A stretch of 16,790 nt of DNA from an uncultured Collinsella sp. (GTDB lineage Bacteria; Actinomycetota; Coriobacteriia; Coriobacteriales; Coriobacteriaceae), in NCBI GenBank assembly GCA_900540985.1, contig UQIC01000044.1, positions 1 through 16,790 of the forward strand, read 5' to 3'. Each line of letters opens with the position of its first letter. Within the stretch, counting starts at the first letter, position 1. Under the pieces are notes generated by a model that had not been told where the DNA came from, did not search any database, and worked only from the letters and a program-made list of their open reading frames with translations. Both the position numbers and the translations under genes were made by a program. This document shows positions 1-6,865 of this stretch, piece after piece.

Positions 1-689
1 GTGATTGAGCGGCCTCCGGCCTCAACGGTTTTGCGGAATGCGTTTGCAATTTCAACGTCAGTGATTCGTCCTAACTGATGATATTGGGAACGCCTGAGGA
101 ACGAGACGGAATCGTTACGCAGCAACGCCGATACCTTGTAGGGCAGTCCTGCCATGAGTAGGGCAACTTTTTTACCTTCGCGTACAAAGTGCTGGTAAAC
201 AGAGGCAAATTGAAGCATTTCTTCGAGATCGACGGTGACTTCATCGATGGTGATGAGAAGTCCGATGTCATGTTTTTCGAGTTGCTTAAAGATGCCATTC
301 ATGCGCGTGCGCCAGTTGCCCTGAGCCTCTTGAGCATATGTCCAATCGATGCCCACTGGGCCAATTTGAACACCGTTTATGCGCGCGTGAGGCTGTGAGA
401 GGTAGCTATCTGCGGCTTCTTTGGTTCGCTCGATAATATCTTCGAGCATGCCTGGCATGGCGGAGACATTTGCTGCGATCCAGCCGTGTTCAAGCGCCGT
501 TTCTGAAAGGAGCGAGAGAAGCGCCGTTTTGCCCGTTCCCCTTGCGCCAGTAAAAATGGTTGACAGGTTGGGATCTCCCGGGCCGTTGATGAAGCCACGG
601 TTGATGTCACGCAGGATATGCTCGCGACCCGCTAGAAAGGGAGGGACGCTTCCGAACGTCGGGGTAAAGGGGTTCTTGCTGTACTCCAT
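1..689 (-). CDS. AAA+ family ATP-binding protein, 3' end beyond the window
   Basis: The frame stays open from an ATG at 689 to the left edge, giving the first 229 residues. A good Shine-Dalgarno sequence (AAAGGAG, 695-701) lies 5 nt upstream. The N-terminus reads NPFTPTFG..PPFLAGRE, the lead-in common to single-domain P-loop ATPases of the ATPase_2/Orc1-Cdc6-like kind. The Walker A motif is GARGTGKT (residues 48-55) and the Walker B motif is LLITIDE (about 144-150). Residues 176-181 (ALLMAG) look like the sensor-1 strand. The missing part would normally hold a winged-helix domain. The cellular role of this family is poorly known. The gene follows the terminator of the topoisomerase operon, so it is probably transcribed from its own promoter, and three short palindromic repeats adjoin its ribosome-binding site. 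I am confident of the ATPase fold and not of the function. Confidence 0.85.
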   Translation of the reverse strand, partial: MEYSKNPFTPTFGSVPPFLAGREHILRDINRGFINGPGDPNLSTIFTGARGTGKTALLSLLSETALEHGWIAANVSAMPGMLEDIIERTKEAADSYLSQPHARINGVQIGPVGIDWTYAQEAQGNWRTRMNGIFKQLEKHDIGLLITIDEVTVDLEEMLQFASVYQHFVREGKKVALLMAGLPYKVSALLRNDSVSFLRRSQYHQLGRITDVEIANAFRKTVEAGGRSI

Positions 690-701
690 GGTAGCTCCTT
701 T

Positions 702-752
702 GCAAGTTTTGCTAATTTTTGCAAGTTTTGCTATCTTTTGCAAGTTTTGCTA
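702..752. repeat. Three direct repeats (period 19 bp) before the ATPase gene, probable operator array
   Basis: GCAAGTTTTGCTA occurs exactly at 702-714, 721-733 and 740-752, with 6-nt A/T-rich spacers. Read on the gene's strand, each copy contains GCAA-AAC-TTGC, an 11-bp inverted repeat. The last copy touches the Shine-Dalgarno sequence of the minus-strand ATPase gene (695-701). Regular spacing, dyad symmetry and position suggest binding sites for a regulator, possibly the ATPase itself through a winged-helix domain. That role is inferred. Confidence 0.75.
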
Positions 753-790
753 ACGACTGACCAAAGGGCATCGAAGCAGTGGCGCTGACA

Positions 791-839
791 TTTTTTACGC
801 AGAAAAATAAGCAGAAATCAATTTATCTGCGTTAAAAAA
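791..839. repeat. A/T-flanked inverted repeat upstream of the ATPase gene
   Basis: TTTTTTACGCAGA (791-803) pairs with TCTGCGTTAAAAAA (826-839) with one bulged base around a 22-nt loop. The T run comes before the stem and the A run after it on both strands, which is the wrong order for an intrinsic terminator. A weak minus-strand promoter (TTGATT at 816-821, 18-bp spacer, TAAAAA at 792-797) would lie inside it. The structure is clear and its role is unknown. Confidence 0.4.
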
Positions 840-850
840 TAGTTGAGAAG

Positions 851-899
851 AAAAACGACGAGTCCCGGGCGCAATGACGTTGCGTTCCGGGCCTCGTCG
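851..899 (-). terminator. Intrinsic terminator of the topoisomerase operon
   Basis: On the minus strand CGACGAGGCCCGG (887-899) pairs with CCGGGACTCGTCG (856-868), 12 of 13 positions, and is followed by TTTTT (851-855). It begins about 37 nt past the stop codon at 936. The strong G/C stem with a U tract is a textbook rho-independent terminator and separates the topoisomerase operon from the next ATPase gene. Confidence 0.9.
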
Positions 900-935
900 C
901 TTTGCGAAGTATCTAACGATCTCGTTGCCGTCGTC

Positions 936-3176
936 CTAGTCAAACAAACTTGGCATGTCGTTTTCTTTCATAAGGGCACCGGCAGAGGGGAGGCTCTGCG
1001 CGGTGAACTTTTCGGCCGAGACGCCGGCGCCAAGGATTTCCTCAGTTGTGCCGACGGTGGTGACCGAGCGGCCCTTCTTGGCTGTAAAGGCCTGGACGCC
1101 CTGCGTGTTGGTGGTCGTCTTGGTCTTGAGCAGCGACGTGTTGAAGTTCATCAGGCGGTAGTCGCTCGAGACCAGTGCGATGTCGCGATCTTCCTTGAGC
1201 ACCTGGGCATACAGCAGCTTGCTGCCACCGTAGATAGCGTTCTTCAAGCGTTTGCGGTTGGTCTTGGTAACGTATCCGGCAAGTGCGACGCGTACCACGC
1301 GGCCGTTCTCAAAGACAAACAGCACGTCGGCCTTGTAGTCCTCGGGGTCGATGACCCAGATGACGCTTTCGTTGGGTTCCATCTCGAGATCGGTCGGCAG
1401 GTACGAGCCCAGCTGGGCCGACTTGGTGTCCTCAAACGCCGCAACCTTGCACTTGTACACCTGACTCTTATTGGTAAAGACCAGCAGCTCGTGGGTGTTG
1501 GAGGACGGGAACTCGATAAAGGGTTTGTCGCCGTCCTTGTACTTGAGCGTGGTCGCCTTCTTGAGCACTCGGTCGGTCATCTTTTTGAGGTAGCCATCGC
1601 GCGAGAGCATGATGGTAACCGGATATTCCTCGACCTCGGGCTCCAGGCTTACCTCGATGACCTCATGGGGCTCGATCCTGCCCGTGCGACGCGGCATCAC
1701 ATACTTCTTGTTGACCGCTGCCAGCTCGTCGCTGATGACCTTCTTGATGTTGTCCTCGCTCGAGAGAATCTCCTCAAGCTCGGCAATCTCACCCTCGAGC
1801 TTAGCGATGTCCTTGGTGCGGTTGAGGATGTATTCCTCGTTGATGTTGCGGAGCTTAAGTTCGGCAACAAACTCGGCCTGGGTCTCGTCGATGTCGAAAC
1901 CCTTCATAAGGTTGGGCACGACCTCGGCTTCGAGCTTGGTGCCGCGGATGATGGCGATGGCCTTGTCGATGTCGAGCAAGATTGCCTCAAGGCCGTGCAG
2001 CAGGTGCAGGCGCTCGGACTTTTTGCCCAGGTCAAAGTTAATGCGGCGACGCGTGGACTCAATACGCCACTTGACCCACTCGTGCAGGATCTGGCGCACG
2101 CCCATAACGCGAGGGTAACCATCGACCAGCACGTTGAAGTTGCACGAGAACGAATCCTGCAGCGTGGTCGAGCGATAGAGCTTGGCCATGAGCTTGTCGG
2201 GGTCGACACCGCGCTTAAGGTCGATGGCGATGCGCAAGCCCGAGAGGTCGGTCTCGTCGCGGATGTCGGCAATCTCCTTGACCTTGCCCTCTTTGGAGAG
2301 CTTGACGATGCGCTCGATGATGACATCGGTCTTGGTGGTGTAGGGAATCTCGTAGACCTCGATGATGCGCTCTTCGGGAATCCAGCGCCAGCGGGAGCGG
2401 ATCTGGAAGCTGCCAAGGCCGGTCTCGATAATCTTTTCCATCTCCTCGCGGCGGTAGATGATCTCGCCGCCGGTCGAGAAGTCGGGCATGGGCATGTATT
2501 CGAGCAGGTCGCAGTCGGGGTCCTGCAGGTAGTGCATTGTGGCAGTGCAGACCTCGTTGAGGTTGAAGCCGCAGATGTCGGACGCCATGGCGACACCGAT
2601 GCCCTTGTTGGCTGAGACGAGGATATTGGGGAACGTGGTGGGCAGCAGGCGCGGCTCCTTCATGGCGCCGTCATAGCTGTCGACGAAGTCGACCGGGTCC
2701 TTGTCGATGTCCTTGAAGATCTCGGCGCTGATGGGGGAGAGCTTGGCCTCGGTGTAACGCGAGGCGGCGTAGCTCAGGTCGCCCGAATAGTACTTGCCAA
2801 AGTTGCCCTTCGACTCCACGAAGGGCGCAAGCAGCGCTTCGTTGCCCGTCGCCAGGCGCACCATCGTCTCGTAGATCGCGGCATCGCCGTGCGGGTTGAG
2901 CTTCATGGTCTGGCCCACGATGTTGGCGCTCTTCTGGCGCTCGCCCTTGAGCAGACCCATCTTGTACATGGTGTAGAGCAGCTTGCGGTGCGAGGGCTTA
3001 AAGCCGTCGATCTCGGGGAATGCTCGCGAGACGTTGACGCTCATGGCGTAGGGCATGTAGTTGACCTCGAGCGTCTGCGTGATCGGCTGGTCGGTGACCT
3101 CGGAGTGCAGGCCGATGACGTTCTCGGCGTTGACCTGCTTTTTCTTTGGCTGGTTCTTCGTCTTCTTCTTTGCCAC
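936..3176 (-). CDS. Type IIA DNA topoisomerase, subunit A (GyrA/ParC-like, divergent)
   Basis: This 746-residue protein is the DNA-breaking and rejoining subunit of a type II topoisomerase. It starts at GTG 3176 behind GAGGA (4-nt gap), 45 nt after the B subunit gene, so the two form an operon. The N-terminus is lysine-rich (MAKKKTKNQPKKK). The winged-helix region has KSANIVGQTMKLNPHGD (residues 82-98), and the catalytic tyrosine is Tyr141 in ASRYTEAKLSP, next to Arg140. A coiled-coil stretch lies around 440-475. The C-terminal third reads as a beta-pinwheel, but I see no GyrA box (QRRGGKG). That argues for a topoisomerase IV-like decatenase rather than a supercoiling gyrase. At the quinolone contact positions it has D98-A99-A100-I101-Y102-E103, with Ala where E. 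coli GyrA has Ser83. The sequence resembles a divergent GyrA/ParC branch found in clostridia and Coriobacteriia. Class is certain; the gyrase or topo IV label is not. Confidence 0.93.
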   Translation of the reverse strand: MAKKKTKNQPKKKQVNAENVIGLHSEVTDQPITQTLEVNYMPYAMSVNVSRAFPEIDGFKPSHRKLLYTMYKMGLLKGERQKSANIVGQTMKLNPHGDAAIYETMVRLATGNEALLAPFVESKGNFGKYYSGDLSYAASRYTEAKLSPISAEIFKDIDKDPVDFVDSYDGAMKEPRLLPTTFPNILVSANKGIGVAMASDICGFNLNEVCTATMHYLQDPDCDLLEYMPMPDFSTGGEIIYRREEMEKIIETGLGSFQIRSRWRWIPEERIIEVYEIPYTTKTDVIIERIVKLSKEGKVKEIADIRDETDLSGLRIAIDLKRGVDPDKLMAKLYRSTTLQDSFSCNFNVLVDGYPRVMGVRQILHEWVKWRIESTRRRINFDLGKKSERLHLLHGLEAILLDIDKAIAIIRGTKLEAEVVPNLMKGFDIDETQAEFVAELKLRNINEEYILNRTKDIAKLEGEIAELEEILSSEDNIKKVISDELAAVNKKYVMPRRTGRIEPHEVIEVSLEPEVEEYPVTIMLSRDGYLKKMTDRVLKKATTLKYKDGDKPFIEFPSSNTHELLVFTNKSQVYKCKVAAFEDTKSAQLGSYLPTDLEMEPNESVIWVIDPEDYKADVLFVFENGRVVRVALAGYVTKTNRKRLKNAIYGGSKLLYAQVLKEDRDIALVSSDYRLMNFNTSLLKTKTTTNTQGVQAFTAKKGRSVTTVGTTEEILGAGVSAEKFTAQSLPSAGALMKENDMPSLFD

Positions 3177-3221
3177 GATTTCCTCTTGAACTTCTTATGG
3201 GCCGTCGTTATCGATTTGCTG

Positions 3222-5219
3222 CTATTGCAGGTCCAGCTGGTCCAGATATTCCTTGCCGTGCTCGGAGATATGGCGCTTGCGGCCCGCTTCGTCGTTGCCC
3301 AGCAACAGGTTAAACATGGTCTCCATCTTGGTGACGTCCTCGGGCTCCACCTTGATCAGGCGACGCGTCTCGGGGTTCATGGTGGTGAGCCACATCATGT
3401 CCGGGTCGTTCTCGCCAAGACCCTTGGAGCGGTTGATGGAGCACTTTTGGTCGCCAATCTCCTTGAGGATGCCGTTCTTCTCGAGCTCGGTGTAGGCAAA
3501 GTAGGTCTTCTCTTTGCAGTTGATCTCGTAGAGCGGCGACTCGGCGATATACACGTAACCCTCGTCGATAAGTGTGGGCACCAGGCGGTAAAGCATGGTG
3601 AGCACGAGCGTGCGGATGTGGTAACCGTCGACGTCGGCGTCCGTACAGATGATGACCTTGTTCCAGTTGAGGTTGTCCAGGTCAAAGGCACCAAGGTTTT
3701 TGATGCGCTTGTCCTTGATCTCCACACCGCAGCCCAGCACGCGCATAAGGTCCATGATGATGTCGGACTTAAAGATGCGCGGGTAGTCCTCTTTCAGGCA
3801 GTTGAGGATCTTACCGCGGACGGGCATAACGCCCTGGAACTCGGCATCGCGCGAGGTGCGAATGGCGCCTGCTGCCGAGTCGCCCTCTACGATGTAGATC
3901 TCGCGGCGGCTCTTGTCCTTTGAGCGGCAGTCGATGAACTTCTGCACGCGGTTGGCCATGTCGGTCTTCTGCTGCAGGTTGGTCTTGATGCTCTGACGCG
4001 TCTTCTCGGCGTTCTCGCGCGAGCGCTTGTTGATGAGCACCTGCTCCATGATCTTGTTGGCGGCGTCTTTGTTCTCGATCAGGTAAGTCGAGAGGCGCTC
4101 CTTAAAGAAGGCCGTCATAGCCTGCTGGATAAAGCGGTTGTTGATGGCCTTCTTAGTCTGGTTTTCATAGGACGTCTGGGTGGAGAAGCAGTTGGTCACC
4201 AGCACCAGACAGTCCTGGACATCCTGCCACTTAATGCCGCTCTCGTTTTTGTTGTACTTGCCCTGTTGCTTAATGTAAGCATCGATGGCACTGGTCAGAG
4301 CGCTGCGGGCGGCCTTCTCGGGCGAACCGCCGTTCTCGAGCCACGATGAGTTGTGGTAGTACTCCTGCATCATGAAGGTGCGCGAGAAGCACATGCACGC
4401 GGTAATCTTCACGTTGTAGTCGGGCAGGTCCTCGCGGTCGCGACCGCGACGGTCAGCCTCGATAAAGAAGGGCTCGGTGAGGTAGTCGGTACCGACCTTC
4501 TCGAGCACGTAGTCCTCGATGCCCTTGGGATAGCAAAAATCCTCTTCGGAAAACTCGCCATCGTCGCCCTCGATACGCAGGCGGAAGGTCACGTTGGCGT
4601 TGACCACGGCCTGGCGGCGCATTGTCTCGCGATACCAATCGTGGGGGATGCTGATGGAGGTAAAGACCTCAAGATCGGGACGCCACTTAATGGTGGTGCC
4701 GGTGCGATCCTCGCCGCTGGGCTCAATCTCGAGTGCCTTCTTTTTGGCACCGACGACCTTGCCCTTCTTAAAGTGCAGGGAGTACTTGTTGCCGTCGCGC
4801 CAAACCGTGACGTCCATGTATTCGGAGGCGTACTGGGTCGCGCATGAGCCCAGGCCGTTGGTGCCGAGCGAGAAGTCGTAGTCGCCGCCCTGGTTATTGT
4901 TGTATTTGCCGCCGGCGTAGAGCTCGCAAAAGACGAGTTCCCAGTTAAAGCGCTTCTCGGAGGGGTTCCAGTCGAGCGGGCAGCCGCGGCCGTTGTCCTC
5001 TACCTGAATGGAACCATCGCGAAAGGCGGTAAGGGTGATGAGCATGCCGTAGCCCTGGCGCGCCTCGTCAACGGCGTTGGACAGGATCTCGAAGGCGGCA
5101 TGCGCGCAGCCGTCGAGTCCGTCCGAGCCAAAGATGACGGCGGGGCGCAGGCGTACGCGCTCCTCGTCCTTGAGCTGGCGGATACTGTCGTTACCATAGT
5201 TTGCGGTGTTTTTTGCCAT
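3222..5219 (-). CDS. Type IIA DNA topoisomerase, subunit B (GyrB/ParE-like, divergent)
   Basis: This 665-residue protein is the ATPase and TOPRIM subunit partnering the downstream A subunit. It is near the usual GyrB/ParE length. The GHKL ATPase domain shows EILSNAVDEA (44-53, Mg-binding Asn48), VEDNGRG (73-79) and an unusual ATP lid, GTNGLGSCATQYASEYMDV, where ordinary GyrB has GLHGVG. The transducer lysine lies in QTKKA (354-358). The TOPRIM domain has IVEGDSAAG (443-451, acidic Glu445), PVRGKILN (466-473), TDADVDGYH (526-534, Asp527/529/531) and RSKGLGEND (597-605). These substitutions place it in a divergent GyrB/ParE branch. The ATG at 5219 is the best start I see, though its Shine-Dalgarno match is poor: AAAGGAG lies about 16 nt upstream. 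A putative promoter and a perfect LexA box lie upstream. Confidence 0.93.
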   Translation of the reverse strand: MAKNTANYGNDSIRQLKDEERVRLRPAVIFGSDGLDGCAHAAFEILSNAVDEARQGYGMLITLTAFRDGSIQVEDNGRGCPLDWNPSEKRFNWELVFCELYAGGKYNNNQGGDYDFSLGTNGLGSCATQYASEYMDVTVWRDGNKYSLHFKKGKVVGAKKKALEIEPSGEDRTGTTIKWRPDLEVFTSISIPHDWYRETMRRQAVVNANVTFRLRIEGDDGEFSEEDFCYPKGIEDYVLEKVGTDYLTEPFFIEADRRGRDREDLPDYNVKITACMCFSRTFMMQEYYHNSSWLENGGSPEKAARSALTSAIDAYIKQQGKYNKNESGIKWQDVQDCLVLVTNCFSTQTSYENQTKKAINNRFIQQAMTAFFKERLSTYLIENKDAANKIMEQVLINKRSRENAEKTRQSIKTNLQQKTDMANRVQKFIDCRSKDKSRREIYIVEGDSAAGAIRTSRDAEFQGVMPVRGKILNCLKEDYPRIFKSDIIMDLMRVLGCGVEIKDKRIKNLGAFDLDNLNWNKVIICTDADVDGYHIRTLVLTMLYRLVPTLIDEGYVYIAESPLYEINCKEKTYFAYTELEKNGILKEIGDQKCSINRSKGLGENDPDMMWLTTMNPETRRLIKVEPEDVTKMETMFNLLLGNDEAGRKRHISEHGKEYLDQLDLQ

Positions 5220-5273
5220 ACTCGCTCTCTCGGTGCTCCTTTGCTGCGTTTAAGTCATATAGATAGTCAAGGT

Positions 5274-5302
5274 AGCATAGCCCAGCCCATAGGCGATTCC
5301 AA
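5274..5302 (-). promoter_or_regulatory. Putative sigma-70 promoter of the topoisomerase operon
   Basis: On the minus strand TTGGAA (-35, 5297-5302), a 17-bp spacer and TATGCT (-10, 5274-5279) match consensus at 4 of 6 positions each. Transcription would begin about 50 nt before the ATG at 5219. The LexA box starts 15 bp upstream of the -35 element. It is plausible by spacing and position and untested. Confidence 0.4.
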
Positions 5303-5317
5303 CCAACACGAAATCCA

Positions 5318-5333
5318 TCGAACAATCGTTCGA
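5318..5333. promoter_or_regulatory. LexA (SOS) box upstream of the topoisomerase operon
   Basis: TCGAAC-AATC-GTTCGA is a perfect palindrome, extended by one more pair to ATCGAAC/GTTCGAT (5317-5334). It matches the mycobacterial/actinobacterial SOS box TCGAAC-N4-GTTCGA and the Bacillus CGAAC-N4-GTTYG form. It lies in the 157-nt gap between the ATPase stop (5377) and the topoisomerase B-subunit start (5219), 98 nt before that start. Repression by LexA and induction by DNA damage are inferred from the match and the position. Confidence 0.75.
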
Positions 5334-5376
5334 TTAGATAATGAATGCTTGGAATGCGGGAGGGACCTGTCCTGTC

Positions 5377-6759
5377 CTATCCAAACATCTGCGGCAGGTC
5401 GATGAAGACGGTTCGATCGCTTTCGCCAGCTTCGAAGCCCGAACGGGAGAAGAATCCATAGCGATGGCACTTGAGCCCCGTTGCCTCGACTTGGGCGATT
5501 TCCTCGTCGACCATTTTTTGCGTGATGGGGGATTTGCGGAACTTTGCTTCGTAGAATGCGTAGCCCTCGGGGTCTTGCGTTACCACATCGAATTCGCCGC
5601 TCGTTTTGTTTGCGGGATCGTCGTACCAGTACTTGCCTATGGCGTCGAAAGCCGGTTCGATCTTGCCGGTCCTGTTCTGCCGCACGAGGTATTGACGGCA
5701 GATTTCCTCGAACATATGAGGAACGTAGTTTTCCTCGAAGTCTTGGAAGACGTGACGATCATAGAAGACTTCCGGGTCGAGCAGCTGACGCGCTGAGGCA
5801 TTGCGGAAAACATAGCGATAGTAAAAGAGCGAAAGCGGATCCACTACAAAGTAGCCAGACTTGCGCTTGTTCGTAGGGTCGTTGATGGGTGCACGCTTTT
5901 GGACGATTTCGAGTGACATGAGCTTGTCGAGCACGTCTGCCATGGCCGGACTGCTCGAGACGTGCGACTGTGCCAGCACGTCCCCCCAACGGGAGTAACC
6001 TTGTGCGAGAGCCCCGAAAACTTCGTTGGCGTTGGTCATCTTCGAGATCTCGGCGTTGAGATAGGACGGCACCTCGCTTTCTAAGCGGGCGCCAGGTTCC
6101 GTGACGAGCTCGATGATGTTGTCGCGTACGCTTTGGGATTGATCGATGAGGCGATTGTAAAAGGGGATACCGCCAAAAACGCTATAGAGCCGCACCTTGT
6201 CCTCGGGCGAGAACGCGGGATAGAACTTCGCGGCGTCAAAGTAATCCATGGGCTTAAGCTCAAGCGCGAGATCAATTCGCCCGTAGAGGGGGCTTTCATG
6301 CTCGATGAGGGATTTCATAATCTCAACGTAGGAGCCGCACAGGACAATGTTTAAACGTGAGTCTTCCCTGTGGGCGTCGATTGAGGTCTGAAGAATGCTG
6401 TCTAAGCCTTTAACCGCATCTCTCAAGTAGGGGTATTCGTCGAGAACGAGGGTAATGTTCTTGTCTTTGGCTTGGGCAAACAGAAATTCGATGAGCTCGC
6501 GGATGCCTGTGAAGGCGAGCGGAGGAAAGCTCAGCGCTTCAGCAACAAGGACGGACAGACTCTCGAGGTTGTCTGCCTCGGAGGTTTGGCGGCACTCGTA
6601 ATAGACCGTTGCGGCGTCCGACAAATCGGTTAGCGCCTGCTTGATGAGCTCACTTTTTCCGACGCGACGCCTGCCGTAAATGAGAACATTGCGCTGCTCG
6701 GGTGCTTTGAGCGTTTTCTTAATACGGGCGAGCTCACGCTCCCTGCCAATGAATTCCAC
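5377..6759 (-). CDS. ATPase_2/DUF234-type ATP-binding protein with nuclease-like C-terminus
   Basis: This complete 460-residue protein begins MEFIGREREL at GTG 6759, behind GGAAGG and directly after an in-frame TAA. The AAA+ module has Walker A GRRRVGKS (29-36), Walker B ITLVLDEYPYL (102-112) and a sensor-1 strand IVLCGS (138-143). A winged-helix segment follows at roughly 245-290 (SSSPAMADVLDKLMSLEIV), then the typical linker FVVDPLSLFYYRYVF (304-318). The last 80 residues carry a pattern like PD-(D/E)XK nucleases: GEFDVV (388-393) and FYEAKF (402-407), with Asp391, Glu404 and Lys406 as candidate metal-site residues. This architecture is widespread in archaea and gut bacteria and its biological role is unsettled; genome maintenance or defence have been plausible guesses. 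It is monocistronic here and its promoter region carries palindromic repeats, which suggests autoregulation. Confidence 0.9.
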   Translation of the reverse strand: MEFIGRERELARIKKTLKAPEQRNVLIYGRRRVGKSELIKQALTDLSDAATVYYECRQTSEADNLESLSVLVAEALSFPPLAFTGIRELIEFLFAQAKDKNITLVLDEYPYLRDAVKGLDSILQTSIDAHREDSRLNIVLCGSYVEIMKSLIEHESPLYGRIDLALELKPMDYFDAAKFYPAFSPEDKVRLYSVFGGIPFYNRLIDQSQSVRDNIIELVTEPGARLESEVPSYLNAEISKMTNANEVFGALAQGYSRWGDVLAQSHVSSSPAMADVLDKLMSLEIVQKRAPINDPTNKRKSGYFVVDPLSLFYYRYVFRNASARQLLDPEVFYDRHVFQDFEENYVPHMFEEICRQYLVRQNRTGKIEPAFDAIGKYWYDDPANKTSGEFDVVTQDPEGYAFYEAKFRKSPITQKMVDEEIAQVEATGLKCHRYGFFSRSGFEAGESDRTVFIDLPQMFG

Positions 6760-6865
6760 TTACTCGGTTCCTTCCGACTCGGTTTTGTCCGAGTTAATTG
6801 TATCGCATGGATCAGTTTATGCTCGAGTTTACTCGGACAAAACCGAGTCGGTTCTGCCCGAGTAA
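6760..6865. repeat. Two-armed inverted repeat of ACTCGG-N6-CCGAGT units over the ATPase promoter
   Basis: The left arm (6760-6797) and right arm (6828-6865) are imperfect inverted copies 38 bp long. Each arm holds two units. The inner units are exact reverse complements, ACTCGGTTTTGTCCGAGT (6777-6794) and ACTCGGACAAAACCGAGT (6831-6848), each itself a dyad. The outer units (about 6760-6776 and 6849-6865) keep TTACTCGG and CCG but differ in the six central bases. The 30-bp middle holds the candidate -10 element of the minus-strand ATPase gene. The layout fits an operator with sites on both sides of the promoter. Confidence 0.75.
6797..6802 (-). promoter_or_regulatory. Candidate -10 element for the ATPase_2/DUF234 gene
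   Basis: TACAAT on the minus strand (5 of 6 matches to TATAAT) lies between the two repeat arms. No good -35 hexamer is present at 16-18 bp. Transcription would start near 6790, inside the inner left palindrome, and give a leader of about 30 nt to the GTG start. The weak -35 and flanking dyads fit a regulated promoter. Confidence 0.35.

Noticed and set aside
702..752. Possible CRISPR array
   Set aside because: Units are 13 bp with 6-bp A/T-rich spacers, far too short, and no cas genes are present.
843..2615. 590-residue open frame on the plus strand, opposite the topoisomerase A gene
   Set aside because: It is antisense to a clear gene. Its length follows from codon bias in G+C-rich DNA; its protein is rich in Leu/Val/Asp with no known domain and no ribosome-binding site.
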